49,648 bases of DNA from Candidatus Doudnabacteria bacterium. GTDB lineage: Bacteria > Patescibacteriota > Doudnabacteria > UBA920 > O2-02-FULL-48-8. A program made the position numbers and the translations under genes. The stretch spans positions 1-49,648 of the forward strand of contig JACPFQ010000005.1 of NCBI GenBank assembly GCA_016182875.1, written 5' to 3'. A model generated the notes under the pieces. That model saw only the letters and a list, made by a program, of their open reading frames with translations. It did no database searches and was not told where the DNA came from. This document shows, in pieces, positions 17,120 to 25,078 of the stretch (positions within the stretch are counted from its first letter, which is position 1; every line of letters starts with the position of its first letter).

Positions 17120-17818
17120 ATGAAATCCGAAATGCAGTCGTCACAATTAGCTAATCGCAAATCGAGCATCTCGACCCAGTCGATTTTGGACATTGCCGAG
17201 ATTAAAGAAGGCACTGTTGTTCTTAAGGATGGGTCGCTTAGGGCCGTGATTGCGGTGTCATCAACCAATTTTTCTTTGAAAAGCGCAGATGAGCAGGGCG
17301 GGATTATCAGCGCATATCAGAGTTTTTTGAATGGCTTAAGTTTTCCGATTCAAATTTTGATGCAATCCAGAAAACTGGACATCCATTCTTATCTGGATAA
17401 ATTGCGTTCCGTGGCCCAGGAGCAAACCAATGAACTCCTGCGCATGCAGACCCAGGAATACATCGAATACGTTTCCAAGCTGATTGAATTTGCTTCTATC
17501 ATGAATAAGACTTTTTACATAGTTGTGCCCTACTTCACCGGAACCGCGGTCAAACAGGGCTTCATGTCCAAGTTCGGCAAGATACTCAATCCCGTAAGCG
17601 GCATTTCCTCCAAAAAAATGGAATTCGAAAAAAATCGCGAACTGCTCAATCAGCGCGCCAACCAGATTTCGGGGAGCTTGGGGGGCATTGGCCTGCGAAG
17701 CATTATTCTTTCCACCGAGGAATTAATTGAATTGTTCTACAACAGCTACAATCTTTCCAGCTCTCAGCAGATAAAAATTAAGGACGTGGAAGAGCTGGAC
17801 ATGCCAACAGCAGAGTAA
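17120..17818 (+). CDS. TraC/VirB4 N-terminal-like component of the type IV secretion system
   Basis: 232 aa, soluble. The sequence 'ILDIAEIKEGTVVLKDGSLRAVIAVSSTNF' type start, 'YQSFLNGLSFPIQILMQSRK', and 'FYIVVPYFTG' match the N-terminal, non-ATPase domain of TraC/VirB4 proteins. In Patescibacteria this domain is often a separate gene before the ATPase, as here. No Walker motif is present. It probably docks the ATPase to the membrane components, such as PrgI encoded upstream. An AT-rich palindrome separates it from virB4. Confidence 0.75.
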   Translation: MKSEMQSSQLANRKSSISTQSILDIAEIKEGTVVLKDGSLRAVIAVSSTNFSLKSADEQGGIISAYQSFLNGLSFPIQILMQSRKLDIHSYLDKLRSVAQEQTNELLRMQTQEYIEYVSKLIEFASIMNKTFYIVVPYFTGTAVKQGFMSKFGKILNPVSGISSKKMEFEKNRELLNQRANQISGSLGGIGLRSIILSTEELIELFYNSYNLSSSQQIKIKDVEELDMPTAE

Positions 17819-17905
17819 TTTTAAATTTGAAATTATAAATTATAAATAAAATATTTTAATAATTTAAATTATATTTAAAACTGAAAATTTATAATTTAAA
17901 ATTTT
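17819..17905 (+). repeat. AT-rich intergenic palindrome before virB4
   Basis: About 85 bp consisting almost only of A and T ('ttttaaatttgaaattataa' to 'ttataatttaaaattttcc'), self-complementary end to end. It resembles family I2 in design and position but is more degenerate. Confidence 0.65.
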
Positions 17906-17908
17906 CCA

Positions 17909-19756
17909 ATGAAACTCCCCAAGCTCCCAAAAATTCCCGGACTCCAAACCCAACCGTCTCCAAAGGTTGAACTGGAAAAGAAAATTCTCGAGGCCGAGAA
18001 AGAATACAAGTCCGGGCTTACCAGCCTCCGCGACTTAATCGCGCCTTCAGCTTTTGTAATCAATTCCAGCTACGCCGAAGTTTCGGGCAAACTGGCGCGA
18101 AGTTTTTTCGTCGTCTCCTACCCGCGGTTTATTTCCGTTAACTGGCTCTCTCCCGTGATTAGCCTGGACACCCAAATGGACATGGCGATGTTCATTTACC
18201 CCATTGATACCGAAGAAGTTATGAAGAAACTCCGCAATAAAGTCGGCCAGCTCCAGTCGACCATGGCCATGAATCAGGAAAGAGGCCAGGTCCGCGACCC
18301 GATGCTCGAAACGGCTTACCAGGACGTCGAGGCGCTGCGCGACCGGCTTCAGCAGGGTACAGAACGCTACTTCCGCTATTCGATTTATTTTACGGTTTAC
18401 GCCGACACCCTTAAGGAACTCAATGAAATTTCTTCGACTCTTGAATCGTTGCTGGGATCCAAGCTAATCATTACCAAGCCGGCGGTGCTTCAAATGGAGC
18501 AGGGATTCAATTCGACCTTGCCCCTTGGCAATGACGAACTGGCCATTGCGACCAACATGAACACCGAGCCCTTAAGCACGACATTCCCCTTTGTTTCCTC
18601 CGAGCTTACGAGCAACGACGGAATTCTGTATGGCATTAACCGGCATAATAATAGCTTGATTTTGTTTGACCGGTTTCAGATGGAAAACGCCAATTCCGTC
18701 GTCTTTGCCAAATCAGGAGCCGGCAAAAGCTACGCGGTCAAGCTCGAGATTCTCCGGTCGCTGATGCTTGGTTCTGAGGTGATTGTGATTGATCCTGAAA
18801 ATGAATATAAACACCTGTCCGAAGCGGTAGGCGGCAGCTACCTGACTATTTCCCTGAACTCGGCCTCGCGCGTCAATCCGTTTGATTTGCCGCCGGGCAT
18901 TGAGGACGAAAGCAATGAGGATATTCTCCGCTCGGCTGTGGTCAATCTTTTGGGCCTGATGAACCTCATGCTCGGCAAACTTAATCCTACGGAAGAAGCG
19001 ATTATGGACCGGGCAATTTGGGAGACATACGCCAAAAAAGACATTACTCCGGCCAGCTCGTTCGTCAATGCCGAGCCGCCTTTGATGCAGGACTTGGTGG
19101 AAATTTTGGGCGGCATGGTCGGCGGCGAGAGCTTGGCGCAAAGGCTGACTAAATATACCGAAGGGACTTTCAGCGGGATTTTCAACCAGCCAACCAACAT
19201 CAACATGGACAATCAGCTGGTCGTGTTTTCGGTCCGCGATTTGGAAGATACGCTGCGGCCGATTGCCATTTACGTTGTCCTCAATTACATCTGGAACATT
19301 GTCAGGTCTCATTTAAAAAGAAGGATACTCGTGATAGACGAAGCTTGGTGGATGATGCAGCATGATGATTCCGCCAGGTTCCTGTTCGGGATTGCAAAGC
19401 GGGCGCGAAAATATTATTTGGGCGTAACGACCATCACGCAGGATGTTTCGGATTTTTTGCAGTCGCCTTACGGCAAGCCCATCGTCACCAATTCTTCGAT
19501 TCAGCTTTTGTTGAAGCAGTCGCCGGCAGCAATTGATTTGATAGCGGAAACTTTTTTCCTGACCGAAGGGGAGAAATATCTGCTTTTGGAATCCGATATC
19601 GGCGAGGGGATTTTCTTTGCCGGACTCAAGCACGTCGCGATCAAAATCATTGCCTCCTACATGGAAGACCAGATTATCACCACTGACCCCAAGCGCGCCT
19701 TGGAAATCGAAGAAGCCAAGAAAGAATTGCAGGCAGAATCCCAGCAAGCAAGCTAA
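17909..19756 (+). CDS. virB4: type IV secretion system ATPase, VirB4/TraC family
   Basis: 615-aa cytoplasmic ATPase that powers substrate or pilus-subunit movement. Walker A 'SGAGKSYAVK' lies at about 269-278, Walker B 'RILVIDEAWWMM' at about 472-483, and the 'TTITQDVSDFL' motif near 510 is characteristic of VirB4/TrwB-like HerA-FtsK ATPases. The first 220 residues include a second part of the VirB4 N-terminal domain. The catalytic motifs look complete. It is the most conserved gene of the locus and supports naming the cluster a type IV secretion-like system. Whether the machine moves DNA, protein or a pilus cannot be told; no relaxase or VirD4 is visible here. Confidence 0.92.
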   Translation: MKLPKLPKIPGLQTQPSPKVELEKKILEAEKEYKSGLTSLRDLIAPSAFVINSSYAEVSGKLARSFFVVSYPRFISVNWLSPVISLDTQMDMAMFIYPIDTEEVMKKLRNKVGQLQSTMAMNQERGQVRDPMLETAYQDVEALRDRLQQGTERYFRYSIYFTVYADTLKELNEISSTLESLLGSKLIITKPAVLQMEQGFNSTLPLGNDELAIATNMNTEPLSTTFPFVSSELTSNDGILYGINRHNNSLILFDRFQMENANSVVFAKSGAGKSYAVKLEILRSLMLGSEVIVIDPENEYKHLSEAVGGSYLTISLNSASRVNPFDLPPGIEDESNEDILRSAVVNLLGLMNLMLGKLNPTEEAIMDRAIWETYAKKDITPASSFVNAEPPLMQDLVEILGGMVGGESLAQRLTKYTEGTFSGIFNQPTNINMDNQLVVFSVRDLEDTLRPIAIYVVLNYIWNIVRSHLKRRILVIDEAWWMMQHDDSARFLFGIAKRARKYYLGVTTITQDVSDFLQSPYGKPIVTNSSIQLLLKQSPAAIDLIAETFFLTEGEKYLLLESDIGEGIFFAGLKHVAIKIIASYMEDQIITTDPKRALEIEEAKKELQAESQQAS

Positions 19757-19861
19757 TTCAAAATACAAAAGTCAAAATGCAAAATGACAAAGCAAAATTT
19801 AAAATTATTCTCTTTGCATTTTTAATTACATTTTGATTTTTGAGCTTTGATTTTTGAATTT
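19755..19861 (+). repeat. AT-rich intergenic palindrome, family I1 (copy 3)
   Basis: Starts at the virB4 stop codon region and ends six bases before the next ATG. It shares the 'aaaatgcaaaatgacaaag' core with the copies at 7369 and 10347. Confidence 0.9.
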
Positions 19862-19867
19862 AAATCC

Positions 19868-20752
19868 ATGCCTGAAACAAGCGACGTCGAAGCGCAGTTG
19901 GCCGAGCAGCGGGCCGCCCAATTGGCCGCAATGAATGCCAGAGACCAAGAAAGAGAAAGACGAAAGCAGGAAGCGAGAGAAAAACGGCTGGCGATTGAAG
20001 GCTATGCCAAAAAAGCTGCTGGGCGCGCCATTAGAAGATACGGCAAACAGGTTATCGGGAAAGCGGCCGCCCGCTATGGCATTGGTGCGGTTTTAGCCGC
20101 TACAGCTCCAGCCTGGGGAACAATATTATTGATATTTGGAATCGGAGCATTTTTGATTATAGTGCTTACCGCGACTTGCAATAGCACTACAGGATGGCTT
20201 GCAAACTGGGGGGCAAAAATCGTGACCTTTGGACAAGTGGACATCTGCGGGCCTTTAGAGATAGCAAGCCGAAGCGGCGGGGCCGGCGGAGGAGCAAGCT
20301 ATCCTTTGGACATAGTGGTAACCTCAGCTTACCGGCCGGGGGCAAAAACCATACGCGGGGGGCCTTCAGCCCATGGCCGGGCCGAGGCAATTGACATAGC
20401 GCTTAGAAACCCCATAGTTCCTCTGCGTGGAAGTGATCCGCGCATCACTCAGTTGGTGTCGATAGCTCAAGCTGCAGGATTTACCCCGGCTAAGGGCAAT
20501 ACTTTGAATGAGTATGCTGAGCCCGAATGCGACCCTAATGCCTCTTCCTGCGGTGGCCACGTCCACGTCGAGTTCAATACTTACACCAAAGATGGCAAAA
20601 CCTATACTTACTGCGACGATACCGAGGTCAAAGTTACGCCGACGGATTTAATTGCCATACCATCCGATATAAAGGTGGAAGGAGCAAGCCATCCGCAAGT
20701 GCGTCCATGCATGCTTGGTCCAATTACAGCAATATTTAACGCCGCAAAATAA
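19868..20752 (+). CDS. membrane-anchored M15-type (VanY/D-Ala-D-Ala carboxypeptidase-like) peptidase
   Basis: The start is the ATG after the palindrome; the upstream TTG lies in repeat sequence. 294 aa with a charged N-terminal coiled coil (about 10-45), a membrane helix (about 85-105) and an extracellular domain. The motif 'SAHGRAEAIDIA' near 167-178 fits the SxHxxGxAxD pattern of M15 zinc peptidases, and 'GGHVHVEF' near 229-236 supplies the distal histidines. Such enzymes trim peptidoglycan peptides. Next to virB4 it most likely opens the wall for the secretion channel, the role played by lytic enzymes of the VirB1 type. The distance between motifs is short, so activity is inferred. Confidence 0.72.
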   Translation: MPETSDVEAQLAEQRAAQLAAMNARDQERERRKQEAREKRLAIEGYAKKAAGRAIRRYGKQVIGKAAARYGIGAVLAATAPAWGTILLIFGIGAFLIIVLTATCNSTTGWLANWGAKIVTFGQVDICGPLEIASRSGGAGGGASYPLDIVVTSAYRPGAKTIRGGPSAHGRAEAIDIALRNPIVPLRGSDPRITQLVSIAQAAGFTPAKGNTLNEYAEPECDPNASSCGGHVHVEFNTYTKDGKTYTYCDDTEVKVTPTDLIAIPSDIKVEGASHPQVRPCMLGPITAIFNAAK

Positions 20753-20757
20753 AATCT

Positions 20758-21780
20758 ATGAATAAAAAAATTATCATCCTTTTAGCTTTGATTATCCTGC
20801 TTTCTTTCGGCATGGGGGCGATTTTGCTGCTGAACAAGAAGCAGGATCAGCCTTCCAGCGCTGAACCGGCTGAGACTTCGATTAAGAAGCTGGTGGATGA
20901 AGTCGTAGTCTCTCCTATAAAATCTTTTGATGGCTCTGCGATCTGGTATTTCAATGCCAGCGGGCGCCTATTCCGAATAAGCGTCGATGGTTCAGGGTTG
21001 ACTGAATATCCACTGCCGCCGCTGCCGAAAGGAAGCTTGCTCCAAGCGCTCTGGCCGGAAAAAGGCGGCAACTTTATTGTCACGACCTCTGCAAGTTCCG
21101 GAGGAACCAAATATTTTTATGATGACCAAGAAAAGAAATACGTTGAACTTCCCGGCAACATTCAAAGTCTGGACTGGATGCCCGACGGGGAGCGGATTGC
21201 CTATGTTTGGAAGGCGGGCGATAACTCCCAGCAGTTGAAGATGGCCAGCGCGGACAGCAGCGGATTTAAAACCCTTGCGGATTTGTTTTGGCCCGATTAC
21301 GTCGTGAAGGTTTCCCCGAAGGGAGACGAAGCCCTTCTTTACCGCTCTGAAGCCTCTGAAACCAATAGAATTTATAGGGTTGATTTTAGAAGGGGGTCCT
21401 TTGAGCCGGTTATTGAAAGCGGCAGAAATTCTGGAATGCTTTGGCTGCCTGGCGGCGAAAAGTTTATTTTTGCCCAAGCTTTCGGAAGCGGCCAGCGCCT
21501 TTTAATGTATAATTTTTCCAATCGCCAAATCACTGACCTCAACCTGGCCGCGAGCATCGATAAAATTGGCCTGGGTGACGGCGGCAAGACGCTTTATGCG
21601 GCAGTGGCAAAAAAAGGCAGCAACGGGGATGAGTTCGTAAAGCTAGAGCTTACGAGCTTGAAGCAAGAAACGCACTACCTGCCTGCAGAAGATATAAAAG
21701 CCAAAAATCTTTTGGAAGCAAACGGTAAATTGTATTTTGTCAACCTTATAGACAGCAAATTTTATTACATAGCAAAGTAG
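20758..21780 (+). CDS. membrane-anchored beta-propeller (TolB/PD40-like) protein
   Basis: 340 aa with an N-terminal membrane helix (about 5-25) and an extracellular part made of repeating units of about 45 residues ('DGSAIWYFNASGRLFRIS', 'LDWMPDGERIAYVWK', 'KVSPKGDEALLYRSE', 'MLWLPGGEKFIFAQ'), the pattern of PD40/WD40-like propellers. It follows the M15-type gene by five bases, so they are co-translated. It may be a binding or scaffold component on the cell surface. No catalytic residues can be assigned. Confidence 0.75.
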   Translation: MNKKIIILLALIILLSFGMGAILLLNKKQDQPSSAEPAETSIKKLVDEVVVSPIKSFDGSAIWYFNASGRLFRISVDGSGLTEYPLPPLPKGSLLQALWPEKGGNFIVTTSASSGGTKYFYDDQEKKYVELPGNIQSLDWMPDGERIAYVWKAGDNSQQLKMASADSSGFKTLADLFWPDYVVKVSPKGDEALLYRSEASETNRIYRVDFRRGSFEPVIESGRNSGMLWLPGGEKFIFAQAFGSGQRLLMYNFSNRQITDLNLAASIDKIGLGDGGKTLYAAVAKKGSNGDEFVKLELTSLKQETHYLPAEDIKAKNLLEANGKLYFVNLIDSKFYYIAK

Positions 21781-21796
21781 TAACCGTTGATCGACT

Positions 21797-21814
21797 TATA
21801 ATATGCGATAGCAT
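21797..21814 (+). promoter_or_regulatory. -10 box fused to an operator-like palindrome
   Basis: TATAAT at 21797-21802 runs directly into TATGCGATAGCATA, with 5-bp arms around GATA. A protein bound there would block transcription of the PaaX/Cas2-like gene. As PaaX proteins are repressors, autorepression is a natural reading. No convincing -35 box is seen. Confidence 0.5.
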
Positions 21815-21826
21815 AATTTAAAACCT

Positions 21827-22381
21827 ATGAGCAAAAAACCTGAAATAACTAAATATATACTGGCGGGATTGGCTGTGGCTGGAGTTATTGCCGTGGCTGT
21901 GGTTGCTCCGAATTTGTTTGCGGCCTTTGGAAAATCAAGCTACAAAAGTTATCGCGGTAAGCGTTTTAGCAACGAACAGCTAGCGAAAGCACTCAGGCGC
22001 ATGAAAAGAAGGAAACTGGTGGGTATAATCAGAGAAGGGGATAAAGACGTAATAGTAATGACAGAGGGCGGCAAACAGAAGTTGCTTAAGTATAAGCTCG
22101 ATGATATGAAAATAAAAAGACCGCCAAAATGGGATCGTAAGTTCAGGCTGGTTATATTTGACATCCCGGAAAAACATAAGGTTGCCCGCAATGCCTTTGT
22201 GTTCAAGATGCGCGAGATGGGTTTTATAAAACTTCAGAAAAGCGTCTGGGTTTGCCCTTATGACTGTGAAGACGAAATAGAGTACTTGAAAGAAATCTAC
22301 GAAATCCGGCCGTTTGTAAAACTGGTGCTTGCCGAAAAAATCGATTCAGAGGATAGTCTTCGCAAAATGTTCTCGCTATAA
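21827..22381 (+). CDS. membrane-anchored PaaX-like regulator with a Cas2-like C-terminal domain
   Basis: 184 aa in three parts: a hydrophobic helix at about 11-32, a winged-helix region at about 42-92 ('FSNEQLAKALRRMKRRKLVG'), and a ferredoxin-like domain from about 101 with 'FRLVIFDIPEKHKVAR' and 'LQKSVWVCPYDCEDEI'. The last domain matches the common fold of PaaX C-termini and Cas2 nucleases; stand-alone members are often annotated as Cas2. There is no CRISPR array or cas1 nearby, and the winged helix points to a transcription regulator. The membrane helix is unusual for PaaX. An operator-like palindrome directly precedes it. Confidence 0.75.
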   Translation: MSKKPEITKYILAGLAVAGVIAVAVVAPNLFAAFGKSSYKSYRGKRFSNEQLAKALRRMKRRKLVGIIREGDKDVIVMTEGGKQKLLKYKLDDMKIKRPPKWDRKFRLVIFDIPEKHKVARNAFVFKMREMGFIKLQKSVWVCPYDCEDEIEYLKEIYEIRPFVKLVLAEKIDSEDSLRKMFSL

Positions 22382-22435
22382 CTTCAGAACTTATAATATG
22401 CGATAGCATAATTTAAAACCTGAAATCTCAAAGGA

Positions 22436-24415
22436 CTACTCCAGGTGCACTTTTTCTTGTTCGCTTACTTTTTGTTTCAGCGCTGGATATTGGGCAAGAG
22501 TGGGGTCACTGTCCAAAAGTTTGAACGCGTATTCCCTTGATTTTTCGACCAAATCAAGATTGGTGAGAGTGGCGATGCGGAAGCGGTATCCGCTTTGGGC
22601 AGTGCCGTAAAGATCCCCCGCACCCCGGATTTGCAGGTCTTTTTCAGCCAGTTCAAAGCCGTCATTGCTTTCAACGACCGCCTTCAGCCGCGGATTTTCC
22701 GCATCTTCCGAAAACAGGAAGCAATATGATTTATGCTCCGCTCTGCCTACCCGCCCGCGGAACTGGTGCAGCTGGGCAAGCCCGAATCTTTCCGCTCCCT
22801 CTATCATCATGACCGTGGCATTGGGCACATCCACGCCGACCTCCACGACTGAACTGGAAACCAAGATGTTGGTTTCGTTATTCTGGAAAGCCTGCATGAC
22901 TTTTTCTTTTTCCGATGCCTTGAGTTTGCCATGCAGCAGCCCCACTTTTAATTCCGGAAAAATTTCTCTGCTCAATTTTTCATATTCAACGGTTGCAGAT
23001 TTTACGCCGAGCTTGTCCGATTCGGAAACGAGCGGGCAGATAACAAAGGCTTGCCTTCCCGCCTGGATTTGTTTTTTTATAAAATCATAAGCCTTGGGCC
23101 GGTTTTCTTCTGTTGCGATCTTGGTCCAGATCTTTTGCCGGCCGGAGGGCAACTCCTTAAGCATGGAAATGTCCAAATCGCCATATAAGGTCAGGGCCAA
23201 GGTGCGGGGGATTGGAGTGGCGCTCATGGTCAAAAGGTGAGTGTTGTTCAAATTCTTTAGAATGGATCGCTGCTCAACGCCGAACCGGTGCTGTTCGTCG
23301 ATTACTACCAATGCCAAATTTTGGAATTTAACCCTGTTTTGAAGCAAAGCGTGCGTTCCGAAGGTCACCCTTGCCGGTTCCGATTTATGGCTTGAGGTCC
23401 GCAGAGCCGTGGTGATTCCGTCGCTTTCAAAAAATTTGCGCAAGTTGGCGTAGTGCTGAGAAGCGAGAATCTCTGTTGGAGCAAGCATCACCGCCTGCAA
23501 TCCATGTTTGGCCGCAAGCCACATAGCCAGGGCCGCGACAATGGTTTTGCCGCTTCCCACATCTCCTTCCAGGAGACGGTTTGCCGGAAACGGCTTGGCA
23601 AAGTCTGCGGTGATTTCAGCCAGGGCTTTTTGTTGGGACTCAGTAAGCCGGAAGGGAAGCGTTTGGATTTTGTCGGAAAGAAGTTGAATGTTGCGGATTT
23701 GGGCGCTGGATCGCAGCTGGCGCTGTTTTTTGCTCTGCAGGACTTTTGTCTGCATTACAAATATTTCGTCAAAAGCCAGCCGCTTTTGGGCCTGTTTCAG
23801 GGATGAATAATCGCTGGGAAAATGAAAATTTTGGACCGCGGCATTTTCTTCCAAAAGCCGTTCGGACTCCAGTATATGCTTGGGTATATACTCGGATATG
23901 TAAGTTTTATCCAGGTAAGTCTTAATGATGGTTCTTAATTGTTTTTGAGTGATTTGAGAAGTTAAGGAATAAATTGGCACCAGGCGGGCGGTATGGACTT
24001 GTTCGGACTTCTCCTGTTCGTAAATCGGATTTTGCAGAATGAGCTTGTTTTTTTCAATCACGGCTTTTCCGGAAAAAAGAAATATCTCGTGAGCTTTGAT
24101 AACTTTACTTAAAAAAGGCTGGTTAAACCACATGCAGATGATGCTGCCGGTATCATCTTCCACCAAAGCCTGCGTTAAGGCCAGCTTTCTTATTTTGGTT
24201 CGGAAAGACTTGATTTCCAAAACTTTCGCCTTGATGCTGAAAAATTCTCCAGGTTTAAGGTCTTTGATTGGAGTGATTTTCGACAAGTCCTGGTGTGCGC
24301 GGGGAAAATAAAAAAGCAGGTCGCCCAAGGAATGAATCTCGAGCTTTTTGAGGATCTTGGCTCGAGCAGGCCCCACCAGGTAAAGGTTTTCAACTGGAGT
24401 TTTGAAATCGAACAT
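22436..24415 (-). CDS. recG: ATP-dependent DNA helicase RecG
   Basis: 659-aa branched-DNA helicase that remodels stalled forks and Holliday junctions. It has an N-terminal wedge/OB domain (about 60-150, 'FFSIKAKVLEIKSFRTKIRK'), Walker A 'GDVGSGKT' near 280, the DEQH box 'VIDEQHRFG' near 370, motif III 'MSATPIPRTLALT', and the C-terminal 'QLHQFRGRVGRAEHKSYC' region with motif VI. All motifs are intact. It is slightly shorter than E. coli RecG (693 aa). It is convergent with the PaaX/Cas2-like gene. The upstream region holds palindromes and no obvious Shine-Dalgarno sequence. Confidence 0.95.
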   Translation of the reverse strand: MFDFKTPVENLYLVGPARAKILKKLEIHSLGDLLFYFPRAHQDLSKITPIKDLKPGEFFSIKAKVLEIKSFRTKIRKLALTQALVEDDTGSIICMWFNQPFLSKVIKAHEIFLFSGKAVIEKNKLILQNPIYEQEKSEQVHTARLVPIYSLTSQITQKQLRTIIKTYLDKTYISEYIPKHILESERLLEENAAVQNFHFPSDYSSLKQAQKRLAFDEIFVMQTKVLQSKKQRQLRSSAQIRNIQLLSDKIQTLPFRLTESQQKALAEITADFAKPFPANRLLEGDVGSGKTIVAALAMWLAAKHGLQAVMLAPTEILASQHYANLRKFFESDGITTALRTSSHKSEPARVTFGTHALLQNRVKFQNLALVVIDEQHRFGVEQRSILKNLNNTHLLTMSATPIPRTLALTLYGDLDISMLKELPSGRQKIWTKIATEENRPKAYDFIKKQIQAGRQAFVICPLVSESDKLGVKSATVEYEKLSREIFPELKVGLLHGKLKASEKEKVMQAFQNNETNILVSSSVVEVGVDVPNATVMMIEGAERFGLAQLHQFRGRVGRAEHKSYCFLFSEDAENPRLKAVVESNDGFELAEKDLQIRGAGDLYGTAQSGYRFRIATLTNLDLVEKSREYAFKLLDSDPTLAQYPALKQKVSEQEKVHLE

Positions 24416-24426
24416 GAATTGATTAT

Positions 24427-24510
24427 AACTCCGACGCTCGATTTAGACGAGGTCGGAGTTCCGATCCCGACGCCGACTCTTGGGTCGGGACGTCGGCGCC
24501 GAAGCGTCGG
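24427..24510. repeat. GC-rich palindromic elements between recG and the tRNA-Arg-like relic
   Basis: A hairpin AACTCCGAC (24427-24435) / GTCGGAGTT (24452-24460) is followed by 'tcccgacgccgac' / 'gtcgggacgtcgg'. The first hairpin word recurs near 30890 in the recX N-terminus and in the repeats at 24604-25078. No gene is seen in 24416-24547. Confidence 0.7.
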
Positions 24511-24547
24511 AACAAAAAACAGCAATTGCTTGCCGCCTTGTATTATC

Positions 24548-24689
24548 TGGTGCCCCCGCAAGGAGTCGAACCTTGATTACAAGCTCCGCAAGCTTGCGTC
24601 CTGTCCGCTCCGACGTCCCGCTTTTGGCGGGAGTCGGAGCCCCGACCTTTGGCGAAGCCGAAGCGTCGGGGTTGAACGACAAGGGGTTC
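24548..24689 (-). pseudogene. tRNA-Arg-like gene interrupted in the D loop by a palindrome
   Basis: On the minus strand the 3' part is convincing: anticodon arm CAAGC-TTGCGGA-GCTTG (anticodon GCG, reading CGC, Arg), a 4-base variable loop, T arm CAAGG-TTCGACT-CCTTG, acceptor strand CGGGGGC, discriminator A and encoded CCA. The D-arm 3' half 'GGACAGGACG' is preceded by about 64 bases of palindrome and then by 'GTCGTTCAAC', which fits a D-arm 5' half. The 5' acceptor 'GAACCCC' pairs at only 4 of 7 positions. It is probably a non-functional relic. The 5' assignment is uncertain, the 3' one fairly safe. Confidence 0.5.
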
Positions 24690-24963
24690 TTGCTAAAATT
24701 TTGCTTTTCGAGCCGCCATCTTTAATGATTTTGCGGATATAATCTTTTCTTTTCAGCCTTTTAAGCTTGCGTTCTATTCTCCTGGCTTCTTCTATTGTGG
24801 GATATTTTTGCGATAATGCGACTCGCGGATTTTTCATTCGATTTGTCGTGGCGACCCAACCCGTTAGATGTCTTTTATATCTAGCGTCAATATTTTCACA
24901 ACTGCCAATATAGTATTTATTTAAATCATCCTCAAGTATATAAACGAATCCAGGCATATTCAT
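24577..24963 (-). CDS. GIY-YIG endonuclease-domain protein read into a repeat
   Basis: The first 85 residues form a compact GIY-YIG domain ('GFVYILED' at 5-12, 'YYIGS' at 17-21, 'ARYKRHLTGW', 'ARRIERKLKRL'), as in the small UPF0213/YhbQ-type nucleases. Translation then continues for about 43 residues through the neighbouring 111-bp repeat and into the tRNA-like relic ('ILARTPCRSTPTLRL...'), which is certainly not native. Residue 3 is also a possible start. The gene lies exactly between two 111-bp direct repeats and looks like an inserted cassette. Such nucleases cut DNA and some are homing enzymes; activity here is inferred only from the motif. Confidence 0.8.
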   Translation of the reverse strand: MNMPGFVYILEDDLNKYYIGSCENIDARYKRHLTGWVATTNRMKNPRVALSQKYPTIEEARRIERKLKRLKRKDYIRKIIKDGGSKSKILARTPCRSTPTLRLRQRSGLRLPPKAGRRSGQDASLRSL

Positions 24964-25078
24964 GATATCCGCTCCGACGTCCCGCTTCTGGCGGGAGTCG
25001 GAGCCCCGACCTTTGGCGAAGCCGAAGCGTCGGGGTTGAACGACAAGGGGTTCTTGCTAAAATTTTGCTTTTCGAGCC
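24604..25078. repeat. 111-bp direct repeats around the GIY-YIG gene
   Basis: Bases 24604-24714 and 24968-25078 are identical except for one base. Each copy contains the last 22 bases of the following minus-strand gene ('ARKAKF' and stop), the 5' part of the tRNA-like relic and two GC-rich hairpins. The 253 bp between the copies consist of almost nothing but the GIY-YIG gene. Confidence 0.95.

Larger units (their letters stand above)
21794..22421. repeat. 33-bp direct repeats flanking the PaaX/Cas2-like gene
   Basis: Bases 21794-21826 and 22389-22421 are identical. Each copy contains a TATAAT followed by the palindrome TATGC-GATA-GCATA. The first copy ends at the ATG of the PaaX/Cas2-like gene, the second begins eight bases after its stop codon and lies between it and the end of recG. 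Both copies have the same orientation, so the gene looks like a unit bounded by direct repeats. Confidence 0.9.

Noticed and set aside
21827-22381. Cas2 of a CRISPR system
   Set aside because: The C-terminal fold fits Cas2, but there is a winged helix and membrane helix before it, no cas1 or other cas gene, and no array with regular spacers in the window.
7192-22381. Integrated conjugative element or plasmid
   Set aside because: VirB4 and PrgI suggested it, but no integrase, relaxase, VirD4 or attachment-site repeats around the whole locus were seen; such loci are chromosomal in many Patescibacteria.
24548-24689. Split or trans-spliced tRNA
   Set aside because: No separate 5' half with GCCCCCG was found in the window; a relic interrupted by a palindrome explains the data more simply.
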